From assembly GCA_964017185.1 (NCBI GenBank), contig OZ024871.1, positions 63,058,866 to 63,122,865 on the forward strand: DNA of 64,000 bases, written 5' to 3'. This DNA comes from Rugalucina vietnamica. Taxonomy: Eukaryota > Mollusca > Bivalvia > Lucinida > Lucinidae. Every line of letters begins with the position of its first letter. Position 1 is the first letter of the stretch. The translations under genes were made by a program, and so were the position numbers. The notes beneath the pieces are model-generated. The model made no database searches and was not told the DNA's origin. It was given only the letters and a program-made list of their open reading frames with translations. Of this stretch, positions 22,201 to 31,487 are shown one piece after another.

Positions 22201-24297
22201 GTCATTTTCTGACCCCGACCTTGGATTGCTAGGGTCAGTCTGAATATCAGACTGACTAGGGGAAAGAGATGTTGAAATCTCTTTATTAAAGGACTGACCT
22301 ATCAAAGTGTCAGTTAAATTTATGTCCTGCATCCCATCATATAATTTGGCTTTCTTAGCCATTGCCCTAGTAACAGCACAAGAAGGGTAAAGGTCAGGAA
22401 TTTCCTGCTCAATGGGATCAGGGGGTTGATCAACACAGGGTGTGCTGGTCAAAAGTGGGTTTACCACAACCTTATCTCCTGCCAAATCATTGCCTAACAG
22501 CAAATGAATACCTTTAAAGGGTAAGGAAGGTCTAATACCTACAGCCACGGGACCTTTAACTAAGTCAGAGGACAAATAGATATTATGGAGCGGTACATTA
22601 ACAAATCCACACTCTACGCCCTGGATAAGGACACTTGTCCCAGAAGAAGACTTCTCAGAAAATGGCAAGGTATCTGCCAAGATAAGGGATTGAGAAGCTC
22701 CGGTATCTCGTAAGATTTTGATAGGGGTAGACTGGGCAGAGTCACTGTTAAGTGACACAAAACCATCTGATAAGAATGGTTCATAAATCTCCATAATAGA
22801 ATCCTCAGAGACTGACTCTTTACAAGTTCTGGTCAGTATAGGGTTTTCTTCCTGGATACAAGACTGTGGTTTAGCCTTTAAGGAGGTGAGACCTGTCGGT
22901 TTAGCACTATCTAGATTTTCTCTTTCTTTCTTTCGTTTCAGTGCCAAACATTCAGAAATAATGTGGCCAGTTTTCTTACAATAATTACAAATTGGCTGGG
23001 ATAAGGGATTTTGTCTTTTGTTTTCACTAGAAAATTTGGGTTTTGGACTGGAATTGTCAGTTGGATTACTGGGATTGGCTTTGGGACCGGACTGAGGGGA
23101 ATATGGTTTTGACTGAGGGGTAATTTGCTTTGTGTGAGGGTTATATGGTTTCCTAGGATATGGCTTGTTGACAAATGAAGCCTTATGAGTCAAAGCATAA
23201 TCATCAGCTAAACGTGCTGCTGTTTCCAAGTTTTCAACTTCTCTTTCGTTCAAGAAAGCCTTAACATCGGAATTTATGCACCGTTTGAATTCTTCAACAA
23301 GCATGAGCTGCCTTAGCTTTGCATGATCAGAACCTACTTTCTTTGAAGAGCACCATCTATCAAATAGTTGTTCTTTTGTTCTGGCAAATTCAACATGAGT
23401 CTGGTCATGATCTTTTCTACAATCCCTAAATTTCTGCCTGTATGCCTCAGGGACCAACTCATAAGCCTTAAGAATAAGTTCCTTTACTGTATCATAATCT
23501 GAGCTTTGCTCAAGAGAAAGCTGAGTGTAAATTTCTCGAGCTTTACCAATTACAACACTTTGCAAAAGCAAGGTCCAGTGCTCCCTTGGCCATTTCAAGT
23601 TTTCTGCCACCTTCTCAAAATGTAAGAAATATTTGTCAACCTCTTTTTCTTGAAATGGAGGAACGAGACGAATGTGTTTTGTGACATCAAATACTGTACT
23701 AGTAGCCAAAGGCAAAAATTTTGATTTTGATTTGTCATTAAGTTCAATTTCCTTCATTCTTAACTGAAATTGCCTTTCTCTTTCTTTTTCTTCAATTTCA
23801 AATTTAAATTTTTCTTTTTCAATTTCAAGCCTTTCTTCTCTTTCTAATTTTTCTTTTTCTAACTCAATTTTTTCTCGTTCTAATTCTCTTTGTTTTTCCT
23901 TCTCTCGTTCTTCCATTTCTAACTTTTGTTTATGCATTCTTTCTTCCCGTTCTAAAGTTTCCAATCTTATTCTTTCTTCCCTTTCAGCCTTTTCTGCCCT
24001 TATTCTTTCTTCATACTCAAATTTTAGTTTTTCCATCTCAATTTGTCTTTTGATTTCTAGTTCCCTCAACTGCAAGTCAGTCTGAGTGACTAGAATCTGA
24101 GAAGTAGCAGAGGAATCAAAAATTTCCTCGTCAACAAAAAACTGAATCAAAATGTTCTTAATTTCATGTTTTAACATGGAAGTCTTGATATTTGACAACC
24201 CATAATGATCAGCTATGTCTAAGAGGTCACTCTTTTTGGCCTTATCTAACAGCTCCTGAGAAGGCGCAGCAATAAAGTCACTTAGTTTGAATGACAT
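19225..24297 (-). CDS. Gag-Pol polyprotein, order Gag-PR-IN-RT-RH
   Basis: One frame of 1690 codons. Residues 75-190 are a long charged coiled coil rich in E, R and K. Gag follows (about 200-375), with a CCHC zinc knuckle (CNYCKKTGHIISEC, 437-450). The protease has DTGAS at 531-535. Integrase spans about 780-1130: His/Cys zinc-binding part (H791, H798, C828, C831), D862, D921 and E957 with 35 residues between the last two, and a GPY motif at 1096-1098. Reverse transcriptase (about 1225-1430) has YIDD at 1379-1382. RNase H (about 1520-1635) has D1528, E1570 and D1597. Integrase before reverse transcriptase is the copia order with gypsy-type domains. After residue about 1635 the frame leaves the family pattern; the usual D-x-LSR ending and a stop occur in a neighbouring frame near 19365-19385. 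The last about 50 residues are therefore probably a frameshift product. Confidence 0.93.
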   Translation of the reverse strand: MSFKLSDFIAAPSQELLDKAKKSDLLDIADHYGLSNIKTSMLKHEIKNILIQFFVDEEIFDSSATSQILVTQTDLQLRELEIKRQIEMEKLKFEYEERIRAEKAEREERIRLETLEREERMHKQKLEMEEREKEKQRELEREKIELEKEKLEREERLEIEKEKFKFEIEEKERERQFQLRMKEIELNDKSKSKFLPLATSTVFDVTKHIRLVPPFQEKEVDKYFLHFEKVAENLKWPREHWTLLLQSVVIGKAREIYTQLSLEQSSDYDTVKELILKAYELVPEAYRQKFRDCRKDHDQTHVEFARTKEQLFDRWCSSKKVGSDHAKLRQLMLVEEFKRCINSDVKAFLNEREVENLETAARLADDYALTHKASFVNKPYPRKPYNPHTKQITPQSKPYSPQSGPKANPSNPTDNSSPKPKFSSENKRQNPLSQPICNYCKKTGHIISECLALKRKKERENLDSAKPTGLTSLKAKPQSCIQEENPILTRTCKESVSEDSIMEIYEPFLSDGFVSLNSDSAQSTPIKILRDTGASQSLILADTLPFSEKSSSGTSVLIQGVECGFVNVPLHNIYLSSDLVKGPVAVGIRPSLPFKGIHLLLGNDLAGDKVVVNPLLTSTPCVDQPPDPIEQEIPDLYPSCAVTRAMAKKAKLYDGMQDINLTDTLIGQSFNKEISTSLSPSQSDIQTDPSNPRSGSENDLSPSTSNDQGHDQMSRSQLCKEQHSDPEISPLFERAFNENEISQVPVCYYVKNGILMRKWRPPDVSAEDEWTVNHQIVIPRVYRPEILNLAHETPMSGHLGVNKTYHKILNHFYWPGIKSDVSQHCKSCHTCQMVGKPNQTIPKAQLQPIPAFDEPFSRVIIDCVGPLPKTKKGCEYLLTIMCASTRFPEAIPLRNIKAKTIVNALVKFFTFVGLPKSIQSDQGSNFMSGIFQQVMYELGIKQYKSSAYHPESQGALERFHQTLKNMIRSYCFDTEKDWDEGIHLLLFAVRESVQESLGFSPFELVFGHTVRGPLKLLKEKFLSDDDSSLNLLQYVSDFKNRLSKACDAAQSNLKSAQCKMKIRYDENAKERNFEPGDKVLALLPIPGRPLQARYYGPYTVDKKSSDVNYIVNTPGRRKQKQLCHINMLKKYIDRDSSVISSVNIVNSVPHEQNQMDSEDFNLEKSDPSSSKLQNSDILQNLDQKLSHLDSDKRLELKQLVLEYEHLFPDIPSRTDKIYHDVDIIEGSKPVKQHPYRMNPVKQQYLREEVQYLLDNDFIEPSQSEWSSPCILVPKPDGTFRMCTDYRKVNSVTKTDTFPIPRIDDCIDNIGHAKYVTKFDLLKGFWQIPLTDRAKEISAFVTPDGLYQYKVMPFGMKNSPATFQRLVNSLISNLDGCKAYIDDAIIFSEEWQQHLQTIRTFFDRLSDAKLTVNLAKSEFCHANLTFLGHIVGQGQVKPVEAKVEAISDFPVPTSKRQLMRFLGMAGYYRKFCNNFSAIAEPLTNLLGKKAKYVWTDDCQKSFDKLKAILRSAPVLLAPSFEKEFKLAVDASDVGAGSVLLQEDDNGVDHPVCYFSKKFNKHQRNYSTIEKECLSLILALQHFEVYLASSHAPIVVFSDHNPLTFIHKMKNKNQRLLRWSLMLQEHNLDIRHIRGRNYHSRHPKQSLSASTMLMSSFVLLYLISFAQILLKILYTIIQYCKRKLYFIKLSFL

Positions 24298-24386
24298 GGT
24301 TGCTTTTTGCTGGCTTTAGCTATTTAAACAGCAAACAGTGAAGATACTTTAGAATTTTAAATAAATTTGGTGCACAAGAAATTTCA

Positions 24387-24404
24387 ATCCCGGACGAGCC
24401 CCCA
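24387..24404 (-). other. second tRNA-Pro-type primer-binding sequence
   Basis: The minus strand reads TGGGGGCTCGTCCGGGAT, identical to the classical proline-tRNA primer site known from gammaretroviruses. It lies about 350 bases inside the leader, not next to the LTR. Confidence 0.6.
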
Positions 24405-24461
24405 TCTTACGAATATGAAAATTCGTAACTAAGAAGTGATGCATAGCTTAAAAAATCCCAC

Positions 24462-24535
24462 GTCCCAGATGGGATTCGAACCCGGACCGCCGGGTTAGAA
24501 ATCCAATGTTCTAACCACTGAGCCAAAGAGTCGAC
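24462..24535 (-). other. tRNA-Arg(UCU)-like sequence in the retrotransposon leader
   Basis: The minus strand shows TTTGGCTCAGTGGTTAGAAC, an anticodon-loop-like GGATTTCTAAC and GGTCCGGGTTCGAATCCC. These correspond to box A, a TCT anticodon position and box B. Acceptor-stem pairing is poor, so it is a degenerate tRNA copy or SINE head, not a working tRNA gene. It sits between inverted pieces gatgcatagctt (24440) and aagctacgcatc (24604). Confidence 0.55.
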
Positions 24536-24734
24536 TCTCTGACGCAGTATGTCAGAGATTGTACATATGTGATACATTGTATCGAATAGCTGTGCTATTT
24601 AAAGAAGCTACGCATCATAGATAATCTCGAATGAATGAGTGGTGCAATGGGACATAACACACCCCCATTTCGAGGAAGTAATCATTTATGATTACGAGAA
24701 TGTCATTATAATGACTAAATGACTCAAATGGTCC

Positions 24735-24752
24735 ATCTCCGACGAGCCCCCA
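24735..24752 (-). other. primer-binding site next to the 5' LTR
   Basis: The minus strand reads TGGGGGCTCGTCGGAGAT, 4 bases inside the 5' LTR. It differs by two bases from the proline-tRNA primer site, suggesting tRNA-Pro priming. Confidence 0.75.
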
Positions 24753-24756
24753 ATTC

Positions 24757-25560
24757 TGTTACGTGCCAGGCGTAACTAGAAGATTAAGGAAACCAACAAG
24801 TTGGTTAGCCAGCAACAAGCTTTGTTTAAAATTTAACAAATTTATTTAGAAGTACATGTGAAACAATCAAAAGCATATATACAATCAAACAAAAATGAAT
24901 GTACAATACCTTTCAAGATGTTAATTCCCTTAAAGAATGTCTGAATGTCCCTCAGAATTTTTTAACACAAGTCTGTATCAGTTTCTGATCCCAAGAATTA
25001 AAGTTTGTTTCAAAATAGCACTATGTCCCAATCCAGAATCTAATATCACAAAGTAATCCAAGAATAAGTTTAAATTCCAGTAAGATAGATTTTGACTTCT
25101 TAATAGTAACAGTACCCAAAGATTGTCCTTATGAAAATTTGTAGCCCTTATATAGCACTGAGGAACATTCGGGATTCTTCCAGCAAATTCTATGATATCA
25201 TATACTAAAAATAACAAGTTGTTTACCAAAATTTAATCTTCTGGAATATTCTAGAGAGGCCATTATCCTTCCACAATATTCTTTTGACATAAAAAAGATT
25301 TTTCTAGAAGATTCTACATCTTTCCAGGTTCTTCCAGATTTTTCCGGACTTTTCTGTCAAAGAACAATTTGAAATTTCTAGAAAATTCTGAAGTAAACAA
25401 CCTGTTTATGTCCAATATCTGGGACACTAGAAGTAAATAATTGCTAAGGACAACAAGTAAACATCATATGTATAACATCATACTTTCCTGGGCATACTCC
25501 CTTGGGAAGTTTACCAGTACTGAATGCACATCTTTCAACAAGTAACTGTCATACATAACA
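24757..25560 (-). repeat. 5' LTR (804 bp)
   Basis: This LTR drives the element because the coding frame is on the minus strand. TATA-like sequence is at 25145-25155 and AATAAA at 24841-24846. It is nearly identical to 18394-19214. Confidence 0.92.
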
Positions 25561-25693
25561 ACATGTGGAGAGTTATTCTTTCTGCTTTTGAATACACATT
25601 AGTACATAAATACCAGGCACACAAAATTTACAGACATGCATTAATGAAGGAAAAAACTATGCAATTGGGGTATGCATGCGGTTAATATACAGC

Positions 25694-28600
25694 TTTTTTT
25701 TAGCTCACCTGAGCCGAAGTCTCACAAGGTGAGCTTATAGTATAGTAGTTGAGCTGTCGTCCGTGCGTCTGTGCATCCCTCCGTGCGTCCACACTTTCAA
25801 ATACAAATATTTCCGCAACTACTAAACCAATTGCCATCAAATTTTATCTGAAGCATCATTGGGGTGGGGGAAAGGTTGCATTAGGTTTTGGGCCAGGTCG
25901 GATCAGAACTCTGGTTTCCATGGCAACAGATAGCTCCCATATACTTACAATGGGAAAAAACATAAAAAAAAAATTCTTCTCAGAAATCACAAGATCCGGA
26001 GCTTTCATATTGTCTGTGTAGCAATGTATAGTGGTCCTCTTTATAAATTCTGCCAACCGTGCCCCTGGGGTCCATACAGGCCCCGCCTCGATACTACTGC
26101 CGCCTCGGGGCGTCATGGGAAAACACAAAAACAATCTTCTTCTCCGAAACCACAAGACCCAGAGCTTTCATATTTTGTATGTATCAATGTATAGTGGTCA
26201 TCTTTATAAATCCTGCCAATCATGCCCCTGGGGTCAAAAATGGCCGTGCCTCGGGGGTCATTAGCTCCCATAGTCTTACATAAGTCCCAGAGCTGTCCTA
26301 TTTTGTGTGTAGCAATGTATAAAGGCCCTCTTTATAAATCCTGCCAACCATGCCCCTGGGGTCCATGCCGGGAAAAACATAAAAAAAATGCTTCTTCTCC
26401 GAAACCACAAGGTCCAGAGCTTTCATATTCTATGTGTAGCAATGTATAGTGGTCCTCTTTATAAATCCTGCCAACCGTGCCCCTGGGGTCCATACAAGCC
26501 CCGCCCCGGGGGCATCATGGGAAAAACAATCATGCCCCTGGGGTCATAAATGACCCTGCCCCGGGGGTATTAGCTCCCATAGACTTACAATCGGAAAAAA
26601 ACATATAAAAAAAATCTTCTTCTCGGAAATCACAAGGCCCAGGGCTTTCATATTTTGTGTGTAGCAATGTATACCCTGCCCCTGGAGTCAATACAGGCCC
26701 CTCCCTGGAGGTGTCATGGGAAATCTTCTCCGAAACCACAAGGCCCAGAGCTCTCCTATTCTGTGTGAAGCAATGTATAATGGTTATCTTTATAAATCCT
26801 GCCAGCTGTGCCCCAGGGGTCCATACAGGCCATACTATAGGGGCATCATGGGAAAAAAATCCTTCAAAACCACAAGCAATAAGACCCAAAGCTTTAATGT
26901 TTTGTGTATAGCAATGTATAGTGGTCCTCTTAATACATGCTGCCAACCGTGTCCCTGGGGTCAAAAATGACCCCATCCCAAGGGTATTTAGCTCTCATAG
27001 ATTTACAATGGGAAAATCATAAAAAAATGCATGTAGCAATGTTTAAACGTCCTCTTTATAAATCATGCCAACCGTGCCCCTGGAGTACAACAGTCCACAC
27101 CCCAGGGGCATCATTATCCGTCATAGGCTTATAATGGAAATTCATGAAAAAAATCTGCAACTGGACTTAATATTTATGATTCTGAAAAAATTGGTCCCCA
27201 GAGGTTCATCTGCCCCCACCCCATGGCAATATACATGTATATTACCATAATATTAATGCATCTCAGAAACCGCTTGGCCATCAAAGACAAATTTTATATG
27301 AAGCATGTACATGAAAATCCAGGTCACATGTCCAAGATGGCCACCATGCCCATATATGGTAAAAACCCAAGCTACTTTTCTATTGTCCAGTTACTGTACT
27401 TGTTGACTCTCAGGTGAGCACTTGGGCTACTTGTTTATTTAAATTACCTGGTGCTATGCAAGGCATGTTCTAAATCATGAGTAATTGAACTCAGCCCAAA
27501 ACAAGCATAAGAGAGCATATAATTATGCTTATGAACATGTGATGAAGCTACAAAATATAATGCATGTTTATTTATTATGCTTTTTGCAATGCTTTTGCTT
27601 CATTTATCAATAATAGCAATCAGACATGATTTTTCATTTATTGACAATCACATGGTCCGTCAGGTAGTGTTGAAAACCGAGGCCCTAGAGTGTTAATGAA
27701 TGTAAACTCATGTTGGATCCCTCTGTTCAAAGGAGATTCCTCTTACTCTGAGTGTTTGATAGGATGCTTTATTTCATTATTATGGTACCCAAATACATGT
27801 ATATATATTTCCTTCTCAATCCTGGCAATAAAAAATAACAAAATGAAATAATTCTTTTATTTAAAACTTTATTATAAAATTGACAAATGAAAATAACTGA
27901 AAGACATTGGTATAACATATATACAACGAAATAAAGACATTTATCTATATGAAAGACATTGGCAACATACAATAACCAGAGGACCAATGGTCCTGTAAAC
28001 GCTCACCTGAGATCTGCTGCATATACCAATAAACATGTTTGAATATTATGGTATTTAACTCCAGTGCAGGGGCAGATGAAGCCCTTGGGCCATTTTCTTT
28101 TTTCAGAATCTTCAATATTCTGTCCATTTGCCAATTTCCTGCTGGCTTTTCCCTTCAAATGACATTTTAACAGTTTTCCCAATTCAAATGCATAGGCAAC
28201 CCATGTTGACCTTGCCATAAACTTGGTCAAGGTCATCACAGGGTCATGATTTATATATACATTGGAGTACTTTAGCCATCGATGCTTCACACCAAGTTTC
28301 CTTGAAATCAGTCCATTGGTTTCAGAGAAGAAGATTTTTGATGGGTTTTTACCATATATGGGCATGGCGGCCATCTTTGTCATGTGACCTAGATTATTTA
28401 TATACACATTGATTCCTCAATTCTATAGATGCTTCACATAAAATTTGGCTTTGATTGGCCAAGCGATTTCAGAGGAGAAGAGGTTTGAATATATATTATG
28501 GAAATATACATGTATATTGCCCCGGGGTGGGGGCACATGAGCCCCTGGGGTCCAATTTTTTTCAGAATCATTAATTTTCAGTCCTACTTCCCATTTCCTG

Positions 28601-29522
28601 CAAGACTTTCACTTTAAATTACATTTTAAAAGTTTTCCCCATTCAAATGCATTGGCGACCTATGTTGACCTTGCCGTAAAATAGGTCAAGGTCATGAAAA
28701 GGTCATGAATTATATACACATTGTAGTGCTTGAGCCATCGATGCTTCATGCCAAGTTTTGTTGAAATCGGTCCACCGGTTCTGGAGAAGAAGATTTTTGA
28801 AGGGTTTTTACCATATATGGGCATGGCGGCCATCTTGGTCACGTGACCTGGATTATTTATATACACATTGGTTCCCCCTTCCCATAGATGCTTCATGTAA
28901 AATTTGGCTTTGATTGGCCAAGCGGTTTCAGAGAAGAAGATGTTTGAATATTATGATAATATACATGTATATTGCCCCGGGGTGGGGGCGGATGAGCCCC
29001 TGGTGCCCAATTTTTTTCAGAATCATTAATATTCAGTCCTACTGCTCATTTTCTGCAAGATTTTTCCTTTAAATGACAATTTAACAATTTTTCCCATTCA
29101 AATGCAAAGGCGACCTATGTTGACCTTGCCGTAAAATAGGTCAAGGTCACCGCAAGGTCATGATTTATATACACATTGTAGTACTTGAGTCATCGATGCT
29201 TCATGCCAAGTTTGGTTGAAATCGGTCCAGTGGTTCCGGAGAAGAAGATTTTTGAAGGGTTTTTACCATATATGGGCATGGCGGCCATCTTGGTCATGTG
29301 ACCTGGATTATTTATATACACATTGGTTCCCCCTTCCCATAGATGCTTCATGTAAAATTTGGCTTTGATTGGCCAAGCGGTTTCAGAGAAGAAGATCTTT
29401 GAAAATGGTGGAGGACGGACGACGGACGGACGACGGACGGACGACGGACGACGGACGGACGCCGGATCATGGCCATCCTATAAGCTCACCTTGTGAGCCT
29501 GACGGCTCAGGTGAGCTAAAAA
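25694..29522. mobile_element. composite satellite element with inverted 'agctcacctgagcc' ends
   Basis: tttttagctcacctgagccg at 25697 and caaggtgagctta are repeated inverted at 29480-29522. The left part (about 25990-27150) holds eight or nine units of about 150 bases with gcccctggggtccatacagg, ttcttctccgaaaccacaag and gtagcaatgtatagtggtcc. The right part (27978-29400) holds about 400-base units with gggcatggcggccatcttgg, tcatgtgacctgg and tttggctttgattggccaag. It closes with (GGAC/GACG)n at 29410-29465. An internal end at 27405-27420 and a start at 27978 suggest two merged elements. None of the frames inside is a gene. Confidence 0.6.
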
Positions 29523-30576
29523 TATACCTAAGGATTGAAATTCAAATTTTTAGCTTTCACTGGCTGATGAAAACCATTAGGCTGTTTTAATGTCTGTGAG
29601 GGCTTCTTGGAGACATTTAAAGTGCTAATAAGTAGCAGCAGAGTAGACAAACAACACCATTGGCTGGCAATTACATCACACCGCCCATATGCGTGGCTTA
29701 TGGTCAGGTGACTTCTCAATGTTTTCATCGGGAAATGATGAACATCAAAAATGACACTTTCATCTAGGGCAGTTGCAATGAAAATGTAAATATATGTACA
29801 TACAAAATAACATCTCAGCACCTTGTTGGTCCATTAGAAAATAAAAAATTTCTGAACAAGTAAAATTGTGTAAATAGTGCAGAAAGAATTATTGTTCTTA
29901 GTTAATGTTCTATCTCAATAATTTCATTTTTACTTACTCATTACTTGTTTTTCTGATAAATACATGTATATATTTATAAAGACAAAGTAGAAAAAAATTT
30001 TTAGAAACATTAAGAAGTGATCTGATCATTCTTACCTATTACACTATAAACTACATGTATTTAAATATCTCTAGATATCTTTAATAAAGAGGTTCTTATC
30101 ATAAAATTGCGTACATAACATAGTCGTATCTTTTAAACACGAGAATAAAGTTTACATAAAAAAAAACAAAGATACTATTATACTGTGTCAGTTAATATAA
30201 TATTTGCTGCAATTGCATTTTTATTTCAAAAACTCAAAAGGGCATTAAAAACAAACTAAAACTCAAAGTTTATGTATTAATGAAAACCTTCTACAGTGTT
30301 TCAGACAAAAAACATTGGCCTGATAAAAATGAATGTAAATAGTATCTTGAAGAAGATTAAAGATGTTCCCATAACCATAAAATAATTGGCAGTTTGGTAA
30401 TTCTGCTTGAAAATAATGCACAGCATTAAACATTGTTGAATAAAATAACACTACTTCAAGAAGTGTCAGATAAATTCTGCAAATTTTGATTTCAGAATTT
30501 ATATTAAAAGGTCCTGTACAGAAGCTGAAAAGATGCTTGAAATGTGAAAACTAAAATTAATACATCAAAATAAAAT
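29523..30576. other. 3' flank of the TRAF6-like gene, no gene seen
   Basis: AT-rich single-copy-looking sequence downstream of the TRAF6-like stop codon. It may include its 3' untranslated region; candidate AATAAA signals on the minus strand are present but I cannot choose one. Confidence 0.3.
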
Positions 30577-30810
30577 GAGCCACCGCATGTTAAAACCAAG
30601 AATTTGCATAGGCCAAAACAAAGCCGCAGTTCAGCTGTGCAGCAACTGCACAGCTGATCAGCACCTTTGTTTTCGCTGCACGGATAGTACAATCTTTCTT
30701 CTTCTTAAATCCAAAATTTGAAACTTCTAGCCTGCTTTTGTGACAATAAAGGCAGGTTTGTGTCAGACCTGGTCGGAACTCAAATTGTTGGTTTTCTCAC
30801 GCTCAGGCTC
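30577..30810. mobile_element. MITE copy 2
   Basis: Ends gagccaccgcatgttaaaac and ggttttctcacgctcaggctc, with the shared core gcagttcagctgtgcagcaa and cacggatagtacaatc. Confidence 0.65.
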
Positions 30811-30964
30811 AAATAAAAAGATGTAAAAAGTCATCTTGCATCTGCAATGCACATTAATGAAAAATTAATGAATAATTCATTCTACAATGAGTTGGAATTA
30901 GGAATTAAGGTCCTGAGACAGTAAAACTACAACAAGGTTATGTTGACCTCATGTTGTGTCAGTC

Positions 30965-31487
30965 TTACAGGCAAGACATTGCTCTACCAGGACAGTGATC
31001 CACTACAAACTCCATATAGATGACCCCATCCCTGCAGAACCTCTCCCCCTGGAGAGTCCGGGTCGGCATGAACCTCAGACGCCCCCGCTGGGAGTTAGAC
31101 CTCTCTCCCTCTAGGTAGCAGCGTGGAACATTGGTACACTGAATATCAGCCTGGTAGTTACTGGCAACACCATCTGATTGGTCATAAACAGTCACATGAC
31201 AAACAGAATTGAATGGAAATCTTAACTCTTCATCAAACTTGCCGTTTTCAAGAATCACAAACAAAGAAGCAAAGTCCTGACCACCTTCAGAATGTCCATT
31301 CAGCTCCAGACTGATACACACCTTGTAACCAGGGCAACCAGTATAGAATGACCTTGACCTTAATGTCACATTAGTTGTCTCCCTTGTTTGAATCTTCCAG
31401 TGGAGGCGGCCATTGTAAGAGGTAGACTGCTCACTCTGTAGTTCTTCAGACTGCTTCAGGACAGTCAGGGATAGCTCATCTATGGTC
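30965..31487 (-). CDS. TRAF6: TRAF6-like exon 7 (MATH domain, stop)
   Basis: Acceptor tttcttttttccag. 523 bases end with TAA at 30967-30965. It encodes the end of the coiled coil and the whole MATH domain. Confidence 0.92.

Larger units (their letters stand above)
18394..25560 (-). mobile_element. full-length Gmr1-like Ty3/gypsy LTR retrotransposon
   Basis: Two LTRs (18394-19214 and 24757-25560) bound a single minus-strand Gag-Pol frame (24297-19225). The 4-base target repeat acat is found at 18390-18393 and 25561-25564. I see only two substitutions plus a 16-base and a 1-base length difference between the LTRs, so insertion was recent. A primer-binding site lies 4 bases inside the 5' LTR and a polypurine tract abuts the 3' LTR. 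Integrase precedes reverse transcriptase, the hallmark of the Gmr1 lineage. A frame break at the very C-terminus of RNase H suggests this copy may not be fully autonomous. Confidence 0.93.

Noticed and set aside
24462..24535. Functional tRNA-Arg gene
   Set aside because: Box A, anticodon and box B are present, but acceptor-stem pairing is poor and it lies inside a retrotransposon leader.
25749..27250. Plus-strand frames with repeated YKSCQPCPWG-like words
   Set aside because: They are readings of the 150-base satellite units in the composite element.
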